From contig CAVWNV010000003.1 in assembly GCA_963756515.1 (NCBI GenBank), positions 248,001 to 312,000 on the forward strand: DNA of 64,000 nucleotides. The letters are read 5' to 3'. Below, piece after piece: positions 34,559 to 43,159 of this stretch. Source of the stretch: Bog-756 sp963756515 (lineage in GTDB: Bacteria; Actinomycetota; Acidimicrobiia; Acidimicrobiales; RAAP-2). The notes under the pieces were generated by a model. It was not told where the DNA came from. It saw only the letters and a list, made by a program, of their open reading frames with translations, and made no database searches. The stretch's first letter is position 1, and the number at the start of each line of letters is the position of its first letter. The translations under genes and the position numbers were made by a program.

Positions 34559-34600
34559 CGAAACACGATATATCAGAGGAGAGGATAACGCTTGCCTCAT
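34559..34600. repeat. 40-bp upstream element, copy 2
   Basis: Second copy of the element described at 34496-34535. It has the palindromic GATATATC core, conserved spacing of 13 bases to CGCTTG, and one-base insertions on either side. On the minus strand the sequence TATCGTGTTTC resembles the candidate -10 regions at 445 and 23236. Confidence 0.65.
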
Positions 34601-34692
34601 GGCGGAACTTCGACGGTCCACGCCCGTCCACTCGCTCCCTGCCACCCCGAAGGGGGCGAGGCCCGTCGGGGCCCGGATGGAGACGGCAGCGG

Positions 34693-35463
34693 TCAGGACT
34701 TCGGCGCCAGCAGCCGCTCCAGGCTGGCCCTCGTCTGATCCTCCTGCCAGTGCTCCAGTACCTGTCGGTTGAGCGACCGGCTCCCCTCGTCCCCCAGGGT
34801 CGAGAGGGCCGTCCTGCGTACTGACGTCTTGGCCAGGGAGTAGGCACGGGCATCGAGCGAGGCCAGCTGCTCCGCAGCGGCCACGGCCGCGGCCAACAGC
34901 TCGCCGGCCGGAAGCCGCTGGTGGACCAGGCCGATGCGACAGGCGGCGTCGGCGTCGAGCAGCTCGGCCTCGACCATCAGACGCTCGGCATCCGAGCCGC
35001 ACACGTGTCTCAGCAGCTCGACGGCCAGCACGGGAAACGAGACACCCACCCGGAGCTCGGTCACGCCGATCCGGGCGTCCTCGGCGATGAGCCTCCTGTC
35101 GAAGGCACAGGCCACTATGCAGCCGCCGGCGATCGCCGGCCCGTTGACCGCCACCACCGTGGGCAGTGGGCAGGTGAAGATGCGGACCAGTGTCTCTTCG
35201 AGGGCGACCAGCAGCGCCTCGGTGTACTGCACGTCGTTGACCAGGATCTCGTTCACATTGAGGCCGGCGGAGAAGAGACGGCCTTCCCCGGTCATGACCA
35301 GGGCGTCGATTTCGGACTCGCGCTCGCCCCAGTCGACGACGGCGGTGATCTCCGTCAGCGTCTCCACGTCGAGGGCATTGACCTTGTCACTGGCCAGGTG
35401 CACGACGGCGACGCGGCCGTGGCGTGACAGCTTGATCCGTCGCAGCGTGGGAAGATCGGTCAC
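34693..35463 (-). CDS. Enoyl-CoA hydratase/isomerase (crotonase family)
   Basis: A 256-residue crotonase. It has VHLASDKVNALD near the start, the oxyanion segment FSAGLNVNE and AVNGPAIAGGCIVACAFDRRL. The spacing suggests isomerase or broad hydratase activity; the standard Glu of hydratases is not clear (ELRVGVSFP region). The GTG start at 35463 has AGGA seven bases upstream. It lies downstream of the aldehyde dehydrogenase and upstream of the transporter, all on the minus strand. Confidence 0.83.
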   Translation of the reverse strand: MTDLPTLRRIKLSRHGRVAVVHLASDKVNALDVETLTEITAVVDWGERESEIDALVMTGEGRLFSAGLNVNEILVNDVQYTEALLVALEETLVRIFTCPLPTVVAVNGPAIAGGCIVACAFDRRLIAEDARIGVTELRVGVSFPVLAVELLRHVCGSDAERLMVEAELLDADAACRIGLVHQRLPAGELLAAAVAAAEQLASLDARAYSLAKTSVRRTALSTLGDEGSRSLNRQVLEHWQEDQTRASLERLLAPKS

Positions 35464-35590
35464 GATTCGGTCCTGGCGGTCGGCACGGCGTGCCTCCTCT
35501 TCGACGTTGGGCCAGCGGCGTCCAACCTGGAGCGTCGGTGGTGGTCGTCCATCGTACGGGTTCGTCCTCCATCAGGAGAGCCCGGTCGGT

Positions 35591-37096
35591 TCAGCGGTAC
35601 TCGGTGGGAATGCCTTCCAAGATCACGGCCTTGGTCTCGAGGAACGGCAGGAGGCCCTCGGTACCGCCTTCCCGCCCGATGCCCGACTGCTTGAATCCTC
35701 CGAAGGCCATGCCGAAATCGGTGCGGAACGCGTTGTGGCCGACCGTGCCGGAGCGAAGTCGGCGGGCGACCTCCCGGGCCCGGTCGACGTCGTGGGTGAA
35801 TACCGAGGCGTTGAGTCCGTAGATGGTGTCGTTGGCGATGGCCACGACGTCATCCTCGTTGTCGGCTGGAATCACGGTGAGCACGGGCCCGAAGATCTCC
35901 TCCTGGGCTATGACCGAGGAGTTGTCCACGTTGGCGAACACCGTCGGCTGCACGTAGTAGCCGCGATCCAGATCCGCGGGGCGGCCGCCACCGGTAGCCA
36001 GGGTCGCACCCTGCTCCACCCCCTTGGCGATGTAGCCCTCGACCCGGTCGCGCTGCCGGTCCGACACGAGTGGCCCCATCTGGGTGCTCGGGTCGAAGGG
36101 ATCACCCACCCGGACCTGGGAGAAAGCACCGGCCAGGGCCTCCACGAACTCGTCATGACGGGAACGGGAGACAACGATCCGGGTCAGCGAGGAGCAGACC
36201 TGGCCCGACAGGGAACATTCGGCCAGGGCCAACGTGGTGGCGGCCTCGTCCAGGTTCATGTCGTCGAGGATCACCGCCGCCGACTTGCCGCCCAATTCGA
36301 GCGTGCAGCGGGCGATCCGCTCACCGCAGATCGAGGCGATCCTTCGGCCGGCGGCGGTGGATCCGGTGAAGGTGATCTTGTCGACGCGCCGGTCGCGGAC
36401 CAACAGTTCGGAGACCTCCCGGTCTGCGGTGACGACGTTCAGCACACCGGTGGGGAGGCCGATGGCCTCAGCGATCTCCGCCACCACGTAGGCGTCGCCG
36501 GGCGCCTCCGGCGAGCACTTGAGCACGACGGTGCATCCGGCCAGAAGGGCCGGAGCGAGCTTGTAGGTGATCAGCCCGATGGGCGCGTTCCACGGGATGA
36601 TGGCGCCCACCACACCCACCGGCTCCCGCACCAGCAGGCCGAACTGGCCCATCTGCGGTTGGGCCGGCTCCTCGAACGGGAAGGTCTGGGCCAGCCCGGC
36701 GTAGTAGTCGAAGCTGCCGGCGATACCGGCGGCACCCCGTCGGGCCATCTTGTACAGGGCCCCGGACTCGCGGGGCCAGATCTGTCCGATGTCCTCCGCC
36801 CGCTCCCGCAGGCCGGTGGCAAAGCCGGTGAGGAACTCGGCCCGGTCGGCATGGGTCATCGTGGGCCACGGGCCGTCATCGAAAGCCTTCCGGGCGGCTG
36901 CCACCGCCCGGTCCATGTCGGCGGGTTGGGCCTCCGGCACCCGGAAGTAGACCTGTTCGGTGGCCGAGTCGATCACCTCGATGGTGGCGTCCGACGACGG
37001 TGCCACCCACTGCCCGTCGATGAAGAACCGGTCGGTGTGTCGCAGTGGTACTGCAGTTTCATTGGCCAGAGTCACGGTTGTCCTCGTCTCATCCAT
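35591..37096 (-). CDS. Aldehyde dehydrogenase
   Basis: A 501-residue NAD(P)-dependent aldehyde dehydrogenase. Catalytic residues are Asn170 (IIPWNAP), Glu267 (LELGGKSA) and Cys301 (SGQVCSSLTR); EEIFGPVLTVIP is also present. Related to but clearly distinct from the enzyme at 19224. It follows the VOC protein and ferredoxin on the same strand, with 129 bases between. It probably oxidises an aldehyde made by a P450 or alcohol dehydrogenase in this region. Confidence 0.92.
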   Translation of the reverse strand: MDETRTTVTLANETAVPLRHTDRFFIDGQWVAPSSDATIEVIDSATEQVYFRVPEAQPADMDRAVAAARKAFDDGPWPTMTHADRAEFLTGFATGLRERAEDIGQIWPRESGALYKMARRGAAGIAGSFDYYAGLAQTFPFEEPAQPQMGQFGLLVREPVGVVGAIIPWNAPIGLITYKLAPALLAGCTVVLKCSPEAPGDAYVVAEIAEAIGLPTGVLNVVTADREVSELLVRDRRVDKITFTGSTAAGRRIASICGERIARCTLELGGKSAAVILDDMNLDEAATTLALAECSLSGQVCSSLTRIVVSRSRHDEFVEALAGAFSQVRVGDPFDPSTQMGPLVSDRQRDRVEGYIAKGVEQGATLATGGGRPADLDRGYYVQPTVFANVDNSSVIAQEEIFGPVLTVIPADNEDDVVAIANDTIYGLNASVFTHDVDRAREVARRLRSGTVGHNAFRTDFGMAFGGFKQSGIGREGGTEGLLPFLETKAVILEGIPTEYR

Positions 37097-37225
37097 GCGC
37101 CCACCATGCCGTGGCGGGCTGCCGGTTCCTGTTGCGGGCCAGCGTAGCGACCCGCCTCCCCGGCCGCCGCCGACGGCTGCGGTGGGCCCGTCCCGTCGCT
37201 CGGACGGAGAGGGCGCCGCGCCGGC

Positions 37226-37669
37226 TCAGGGCTTCGGCGGCAGGCTGCCCCGGAAGGACTCCGGCAGCAACTCGATCAACTGGCCGTCGGGATCGCGGAT
37301 GAACAGGGCCATGCCGATATCGCTCTTCTCGACGAGCTCGCCGCCGTACTGGACGGCCCGCTCGGCCGCGGCGTGGACATCGGCGACGGAGATCGACAGG
37401 TGGGTGAGCCCGGGCTCGTTCATGGTCCGCGTCCGGAACGGGGCCGTGGCACCGGCGGCGGCGTAGTGCATCAGCTCGAGGACGAAGCCGTCGAGGACCA
37501 GATACGAGGCCGTGACCCCCAACGGTGGCGTGAGCCCGGTGAGCTGGGCGGTGGGCACGTCGGGCGGAGTGATCTCATACCAGAACCGGAAGCCGAATAC
37601 CTCCTGGTAGAAACGCTTCGAGCGCTCCAGGTCGATGACGACGTGCCCCGTGTGGTTGTAGGTGCCCAT
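37226..37669 (-). CDS. VOC-superfamily (glyoxalase/dioxygenase-like) protein
   Basis: A 147-residue vicinal-oxygen-chelate protein with paired beta-alpha-beta-beta-beta modules. It opens HTGHVVIDLERSKRFYQEVFGFRF and ends ALFIRDPDGQLIELLPE, the typical last strand whose Glu binds metal; the first-strand His is in TGHVVID. Members include glyoxalase I, extradiol dioxygenases and methylmalonyl-CoA epimerase. The ATG has GGAGG six bases upstream. It begins 30 bases after the ferredoxin gene. The reaction is unknown. Confidence 0.83.
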   Translation of the reverse strand: MGTYNHTGHVVIDLERSKRFYQEVFGFRFWYEITPPDVPTAQLTGLTPPLGVTASYLVLDGFVLELMHYAAAGATAPFRTRTMNEPGLTHLSISVADVHAAAERAVQYGGELVEKSDIGMALFIRDPDGQLIELLPESFRGSLPPKP

Positions 37670-37699
37670 GCGATGCGGTGCCTCCGGTCGATCGACGGG

Positions 37700-37918
37700 T
37701 CAGGACGCGTGGAACCGGTCGACCCGGATGGCCGACGTGGGGCAGTTGGCGGCGGCCCTGCGGACCTCTTCCTCGTGGCCGGCCATGTCGCCACAGACCA
37801 CGGCGATGCCGTCGTCGTCGAGGTCGAACACGCCTGGGGCCCAGAACACACAGTTCCCCGAACCCATGCAGGCGTCGCGGTCCACCACGTCCGTGGCCGG
37901 GGCCTCCCCGATGCTCAT
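37700..37918 (-). CDS. P450-type small ferredoxin (3Fe-4S or 4Fe-4S)
   Basis: A 72-residue acidic ferredoxin. The cluster ligands appear as DACMGSGNCVFWAP (Cys-x5-Cys) and NCPTSAI (Cys-Pro), the pattern of single-cluster ferredoxins that feed actinobacterial P450s. The residue between the first two Cys is not Cys, which favours 3Fe-4S. It is the only such ferredoxin in the window although six P450s are encoded, so it may serve several of them. It leads a VOC gene on the same strand. Confidence 0.88.
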   Translation of the reverse strand: MSIGEAPATDVVDRDACMGSGNCVFWAPGVFDLDDDGIAVVCGDMAGHEEEVRRAAANCPTSAIRVDRFHAS

Positions 37919-38031
37919 GCCCCTGACTCCGCGGCCATGGAGGCCAGGCTAACAGGGACTATCCGGGACCAGGCGGTGTCCTATGCTGACCACGGCCGTC
38001 GGGACGGTGGAAGACAGGGAGACGCACGGAC

Positions 38032-38910
38032 ATGGAGCCGATCAAGTTCGGAGTCGCCTTCGCCAACATCGGGGCGTATGTCGAACCGGCCGAGGCGATC
38101 CGACTGGCCGTGGCGGCCGAGGCGGCCGGATTCGAGTCGATCTGGACCGTCGATCACGTCGTGGTTCCGGGCGGCTACCGGTCGAAGTATCCCTACGACC
38201 CATCGGGCCGCCTTCCTTCCGGGGAGCGCACCGTGTTCCCCGATCCCCTGATCTGGCTGGCCTACGTGGCCGCCCGCACCTCGACCCTGCGGCTCGGCAC
38301 CGGCATCCTCATCGTGCCCCAGCGCAACCCCCTGGTGTTGGCCAAGGAGCTGGCCACGCTGGACTCCCTGTCGGGAGGGAGGATGATCCTCGGGGCCGGC
38401 ATCGGTTGGCTGGAGGAGGAGTTCGAGGCGCTGGGTGTCCCCTTCGCCGGCCGCGCCGGCCGGATGGAGGAGTCCATCGAAGCCATGCGGGCACTGTGGA
38501 CGCAGGAAGAGGCCAGTTTTGACGGATCCACCACGAATTTCTCCAACTGCTTCCTGCGTCCGCAGCCCGCCGGGGGCACGATTCCAATACATGTGGGCGG
38601 TCACAGTGAGGCGGCGGCCCGGCGGGCCGGGCGCATCGGTGACGGCTTCTTCCCCCTGGGCGTCAGTCCCGAAGAGCTGCCGCCGCTGATCGACCTCATC
38701 CGGACCAGCGCCGAGGAGTCGGGACGGGACCCCGAGGCGATCGAGGTGACCATGCAGTGCACTGCTGTCACCGGTGAGGAGGCCGTTGCCGCGGCCGAGT
38801 CGCTGCAGAAGATCGGCGTGGCCCGCGTCCTCATTCCCGCCGTCCTGTTCGGCTCCGATGTGGAGACATCGCTGGGGCAGTACGGCCAGGACGTCATCGG
38901 CCGCATCTAA
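38032..38910 (+). CDS. LLM-class F420-dependent oxidoreductase
   Basis: A 292-residue TIM-barrel oxidoreductase resembling the Rv2161c-like F420 family. It shows FGVAFANIGAYVEP, AAEAAGFESIWTVDHVVVP, STLRLGTGILIVPQRNPLVLAKELATLDSLSGGRMILGAGIGWLEEEF and IPIHVGGHSEAAARRAGRIGDGFFPLG. GGGAG precedes the ATG. It is divergent from the ferredoxin gene. The substrate is unknown. Confidence 0.9.
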   Translation: MEPIKFGVAFANIGAYVEPAEAIRLAVAAEAAGFESIWTVDHVVVPGGYRSKYPYDPSGRLPSGERTVFPDPLIWLAYVAARTSTLRLGTGILIVPQRNPLVLAKELATLDSLSGGRMILGAGIGWLEEEFEALGVPFAGRAGRMEESIEAMRALWTQEEASFDGSTTNFSNCFLRPQPAGGTIPIHVGGHSEAAARRAGRIGDGFFPLGVSPEELPPLIDLIRTSAEESGRDPEAIEVTMQCTAVTGEEAVAAAESLQKIGVARVLIPAVLFGSDVETSLGQYGQDVIGRI

Positions 38911-39063
38911 CCCCTCACCCGGGCCCCGACGCCGGCAGCTGGCGCGGCACCGACCGACTTGTCACCGTCGACCCGATCGGAGGGTGAGCACTAGCGTGGA
39001 CCCACGGGCGACGGATGAGAGGGACTGCGATGAATGTGGGGACGGAGATCCGGTGATTCCACG

Positions 39064-40203
39064 ATGAACGAATCGATCGATCCGTTCTCGATCCGGGTGG
39101 ACGAACCGGTCCTCTACGATCTCCACCACCGCCTCGACCGGACCCGCTTCCCGGACCAGATCGACGGCACCGGGTGGGAGTACGGCCTTCCCGTCGACTA
39201 CCTGCGCCAGTTGGTCGGGTACTGGCACGACACGTACGACTGGCGCTCGGAGGAGGCGCGACTGAATCGGTTCGACCACTTCCGGACCTCCATCGACAAC
39301 CAGCAGATTCACTTCGTCCATGCCCGTTCGGCCCATCCGCACGCCCGTCCGCTGCTCCTCATCCACGGCTGGCCGGGTTCGTTCGTCGAGTTCGTCGATG
39401 TCATCCCCCGGCTCACCGACCCGGAGTCCCACGGTGGCCGGGCCAGTGACGCCTTCCACGTGGTGGCTCCTTCGTTGCCGGGCTACGGGTTCTCCGAGCC
39501 GCCACGTTCCCCGGGCTGGGACGTACCCCGCATCGCCCGGGCATTCATCACCCTGATGGCCCGATTGGGCTACCCGGGGTACCTGGCCCAAGGTGGGGAT
39601 TGGGGGGCCCAGGTGACGACGTGGATCGGGGCACTCGACCCGGAGCACTGCTCCGCCATCCACCTCAACATGGCTCCCGGCATACCGCCCCGGAGCCCCG
39701 ACTCGCTCAGCGACGAGGAACAGGCCGACCTGGCCTCCATGAAGAGGTTCGCCGACGAGGAGTCCGGCTACGCCAACGAGCAGGGGACCAAGCCGCAGAC
39801 ACTCGGCGTCGCCCTCAACGACTCACCAGCCGGTCTCCTGGCTTGGATCGTGGAGAAGTTCCGGGCCTGGAGCGACTGCGACGGAGATCCGGAGCGGTGC
39901 TTCACGCGCGACCAACTGATCACCAATGTCATGCTCTACTGGGTGACCCAGACGAGTGCCTCCTCGGCCCGCCTCTATTGGGAGACCAAGCACGGCTCGG
40001 CCGGGTCGCCACCCTTCGTCGACGTTCCCACCGGGGTAGCCCGCTATCCCAAGGAGGTGCTGCGTTGGCCCCGCTCGTGGGTCGAACGTCAGTTCAACGT
40101 GGTGCACTGGGCCGTGATGGAGCGAGGCGGGCACTTCCCGGCCATGGAACAGCCCGAACTGTTCGTCGACGATCTACGCCGCTACTTTCGGGCGGCGGGC
40201 TGA
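39064..40203 (+). CDS. Epoxide hydrolase (alpha/beta hydrolase, EHN type)
   Basis: A 379-residue epoxide hydrolase related to microsomal or juvenile-hormone enzymes. An N-terminal EHN domain (FSIRVDEPVLYDLHHRLDRTRFP) precedes the alpha/beta fold. LIHGWPGS forms the oxyanion hole, GGDWGAQ holds the nucleophilic Asp, and the catalytic His is in GHFPAMEQPE. It opens epoxides, which P450s nearby could form. The frame extends to 39034, but ATG 39064 matches the family start. It converges with the gene at 40224, only 20 bases apart. Confidence 0.92.
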   Translation: MNESIDPFSIRVDEPVLYDLHHRLDRTRFPDQIDGTGWEYGLPVDYLRQLVGYWHDTYDWRSEEARLNRFDHFRTSIDNQQIHFVHARSAHPHARPLLLIHGWPGSFVEFVDVIPRLTDPESHGGRASDAFHVVAPSLPGYGFSEPPRSPGWDVPRIARAFITLMARLGYPGYLAQGGDWGAQVTTWIGALDPEHCSAIHLNMAPGIPPRSPDSLSDEEQADLASMKRFADEESGYANEQGTKPQTLGVALNDSPAGLLAWIVEKFRAWSDCDGDPERCFTRDQLITNVMLYWVTQTSASSARLYWETKHGSAGSPPFVDVPTGVARYPKEVLRWPRSWVERQFNVVHWAVMERGGHFPAMEQPELFVDDLRRYFRAAG

Positions 40204-40209
40204 ACCTCG

Positions 40210-40222
40210 GGGCGGCGCGCCC
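40210..40222. terminator. Short hairpin in a 20-base convergent gap
   Basis: GGGCG (40210-40214) and CGCCC (40218-40222) pair around GCG and fill the gap between two convergent genes. There is no T run; it may slow polymerase from both sides. Confidence 0.3.
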
Positions 40223-40223
40223 G

Positions 40224-41879
40224 TCAGACCACTGTGGGACGGACCCCGGGGCGCTGCTCCGGACCGAGCTGCTCTTCGTCGCTCCGGATCAGTGTGCCGT
40301 TGACCATGACGTGCCGCACCCCCGTCGGCTCCTCGTTGGTGAGGCGTTCGCCATCGGCCGGCAGGTCGCGCAACCGCCGCTGCGGACCGGGGGCCACCGT
40401 GGTCGGGTCGAACACGCAGACGTCGGCGGCATAGCCCTCCCGCAGGTAGCCGCGGCCCTGGAAGCCGAACATGTCGGCCGGCTCACCGGCCAGCTTCCTG
40501 ACGGCGCGCTCCAGCGACATCACACCACGTTCACGGACCCAGGTGCCGAGGAGGTCGGTGGGTTGGGGTGCATCGCACAGCTGGTCCACATGGGCGCCGG
40601 CATCGGTGAGTCCCAGCACCACATGGTCCTCGGTCAGCAGGCTCCCTACCTCGGCTACGTCATCGTTGGCGATGTAGGCCCGGAAACGCGTGGCCAGGTT
40701 CTCGGACAGGGCCAGGTCGCACATCACGTCCAGCGGGCTGAGGTTCCGCTGGCGGGCGATGTCGGTGACCCGACGGCCGAGCAGCTCGGGATGGCGCTCC
40801 GACTCTGATACCTCGAACGTCTCCCACCGGGGCTTCATGCCTCCCTCGTTTCGCTCGAGGTCCTCGAAGGCGCGGGTACGCCACTCCTGGTCGCGGAATG
40901 CGGCCTTCCGCACCTCGGGGCTGACCTTGATGAGCTCGCCGAACACCTCGCCGACATTGAGGTTGTAGGCGTCGGCCAGGGTGAATTGCATGGTCAGCGG
41001 TCGGGGTGTGACCTGCGGCCAGACATTGGCCCCCCGGGCCAGGGCCTCCTCGTGCAGGCGCACGACCTCACGATGCTTCCCGCTGGACAGGGCGAACAGC
41101 GGGCAGGTGAAAGGCCGGCCGACCCGGGGCTGCCAGGTGAAGATGTCGGGGTATTCGCACTGCCACCCCGGCGTAGCCAGAACCACTCCCTTGCCGGCCT
41201 TCCCGACCGCCATGAACAGCGCCTCGACCTCGTCCATTTCGGCGAACCGGCTCGGTACCGGCTTGCCGTCCACACCCCGGTGGGCGAACGAGAAGCTGGT
41301 GGACAGCCCGGCCGCCCCCACCTGCATGGCCTCATCGACGAGCTGACACATCCGGTCGATCTCCTCGGGAGTGGCAGCCCGCTCGTAGGCGGCGTCCCCC
41401 AGGACGTAGAGCCGCAGGGCGGTGTGCCCGATGTAGGCGGTGAAGTTGAGGGTCGTACCCCGTCGGCGCACCAGCTCGAGGTAGTCCGGGAACGTCTCGA
41501 ACTCCCAGGCGATCCCGGCCGAGAGCGTATCGGCGTCCATCCCCTCCACGTTCTCCAGCGTGTGCACGATCACGTCGTGGTGCTCCGGGCGACAGGGGGC
41601 GATGGAGAAGCCGCAGTTGCCGGCCACCACCGAGGTCACGCCGTGGTACGACGACGGCTTGAGCTCGGGATCCCAAAAGACCTGAGCGTCGAAGTGGGTG
41701 TGGATGTCGATGAAGCCCGGGGCCACCACGCATCCGGACGCATCCACCTCCACGGCGCCGTGGAGGTTGGGGCCGATCTCCTGGATCAGCCCACCGGTCA
41801 CGGCCACGTCGCTCATCCGACCGGGTTGGCCGCTCCCATCGACGACGGTGCCACCACGGATAACCAGGTCAGCTGACAC
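40224..41879 (-). CDS. N-acyl-D-amino-acid deacylase-like amidohydrolase
   Basis: A 551-residue zinc amidohydrolase of the D-aminoacylase branch. It shows VIRGGTVVDGSG, GFIDIHTHFDAQVFWD with the HxH metal site, GVTSVVAGNCGFSIAP, and GLTDAGAHVDQLCD with the catalytic Asp. This branch hydrolyses N-acyl D-amino acids or other amides. The GTG start at 41879 has AAGGAG seven bases upstream. It is third after the P450 (44389) and the amidohydrolase at 43075, all on the minus strand, with gaps of 84 and 89 bases. Confidence 0.9.
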   Translation of the reverse strand: MSADLVIRGGTVVDGSGQPGRMSDVAVTGGLIQEIGPNLHGAVEVDASGCVVAPGFIDIHTHFDAQVFWDPELKPSSYHGVTSVVAGNCGFSIAPCRPEHHDVIVHTLENVEGMDADTLSAGIAWEFETFPDYLELVRRRGTTLNFTAYIGHTALRLYVLGDAAYERAATPEEIDRMCQLVDEAMQVGAAGLSTSFSFAHRGVDGKPVPSRFAEMDEVEALFMAVGKAGKGVVLATPGWQCEYPDIFTWQPRVGRPFTCPLFALSSGKHREVVRLHEEALARGANVWPQVTPRPLTMQFTLADAYNLNVGEVFGELIKVSPEVRKAAFRDQEWRTRAFEDLERNEGGMKPRWETFEVSESERHPELLGRRVTDIARQRNLSPLDVMCDLALSENLATRFRAYIANDDVAEVGSLLTEDHVVLGLTDAGAHVDQLCDAPQPTDLLGTWVRERGVMSLERAVRKLAGEPADMFGFQGRGYLREGYAADVCVFDPTTVAPGPQRRLRDLPADGERLTNEEPTGVRHVMVNGTLIRSDEEQLGPEQRPGVRPTVV

Positions 41880-41968
41880 GTAGATGCTCCTTGGGTTCGT
41901 TCGGGTAGGTCAGGAATCCGATGGGGCCGATGCCGGTGACCGGGGCCTCCGGCATCGGCCCGTCCGCC

Positions 41969-43075
41969 TCAGGTGACATGCTCGAAGCCGTACAGCTCGG
42001 CGCAGTTGAGGGCGGTGACCCTGCGACGATCCTCGTCGGGGAGCATGCCCAGGGTCTCCGAGATGGATCGCCGTGACTCGGGGAAGGTGCTGTCGGTGTG
42101 GGGGAAGTCTGCCGCCCACATGCACGAGTCGGCCCCGAGTTGCGGGATCGACTGGAAGGCTAGGGTCTCCTCCTCGAACGTGACGACGACCTGACGCTTG
42201 AACAGCTCGCTCGGCGCCAACGTGGGAGCGGCGTCGATCTTGTCCCGAAGGTTCTCCCACTCCATGTCCATCCGGTTCAGGTAGTACGGGAGCCAGCCCA
42301 CGCCGGCCTCGGCCAGCACCAGCTTGAGTCCCGGGTGCCGCTCGAGGGCCCCGGAGAACACCATGATGGCCAACGCCTCGTCAAGCTGCAGGGGAAGGAG
42401 GGTGGCGAACGCCGCCGACTGCCACTTGCCCACCTGATAGCTCAGCCTCGACGACGCTCCTTCCTTGATGTGGAAACTGAGGGGCAGGCCGGTCTGCTCG
42501 GCCGCAGCCCACAGCCGATCCCAGATCGGATCGCCGGCGTCGAAGTCGAACACGTCGATGATGGCACCCCGGTGGCCCATGTCGGCCACCCGTTCGAGCT
42601 CAGCCACCGCCGCCTGGGGAGAGTGACTGGGCAGGAACGGCAGGGCACAGAGCCGATCGGGCGCGAACGCGTTGAACTCTTCGAGGGCCCAGTCGTTCCA
42701 CGCCGCGTAGCAGGCCGTCTGTAGATCCGGTTCGGGGATCGAGAGGGTCAGGGGGATCGGGCCGTAGATCACCGATGCCCATATCCCGTCGAGGTCCATG
42801 TCCTCCAGCCGTAGTCTCGGATCGCTGACCCGGAAGCCGTCGTCCTCCAGACCGGCACGGCTGACGGCGCTGAGAGCCACCAGCTTGTCTCCCTCGGGCA
42901 GCCCGCTACGGCCGAGGACGCGGTCGTTGCAGACCCACACGGGGTCGCCGTCGCCCTTCACCACCCGGGGGCCCCGGTCGGCCAGGCCCCTCCCGAGTCG
43001 GTTCTGCCACAGCTCGGGCGGAACCGAGCGCAGGTCGAGATGATCGTCGCAGGAGTAGATGCTCGTCTCGTCCAT
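41969..43075 (-). CDS. Amidohydrolase-2 family protein
   Basis: A 368-residue TIM-barrel metal enzyme. YSCDDHLDL at residues 7-15 carries the DxH site, SFHIKEGASS is the mid-barrel His segment, and MWAADFPHTDSTFPES the late Asp. ATG 43075 is chosen since AAGGAG precedes it; earlier in-frame codons lack one. It lies directly downstream of the P450 at 44389 and may hydrolyse or decarboxylate a product of it (inference). Confidence 0.87.
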   Translation of the reverse strand: MDETSIYSCDDHLDLRSVPPELWQNRLGRGLADRGPRVVKGDGDPVWVCNDRVLGRSGLPEGDKLVALSAVSRAGLEDDGFRVSDPRLRLEDMDLDGIWASVIYGPIPLTLSIPEPDLQTACYAAWNDWALEEFNAFAPDRLCALPFLPSHSPQAAVAELERVADMGHRGAIIDVFDFDAGDPIWDRLWAAAEQTGLPLSFHIKEGASSRLSYQVGKWQSAAFATLLPLQLDEALAIMVFSGALERHPGLKLVLAEAGVGWLPYYLNRMDMEWENLRDKIDAAPTLAPSELFKRQVVVTFEEETLAFQSIPQLGADSCMWAADFPHTDSTFPESRRSISETLGMLPDEDRRRVTALNCAELYGFEHVT

Positions 43076-43159
43076 CGTGATACTCCTTGTCGTGGCCGCA
43101 TCCATGTGGCTGTATCCAATCGGAGGCGGCTGGGGCCGGCGCGTCCGTTCTCCCACCGA

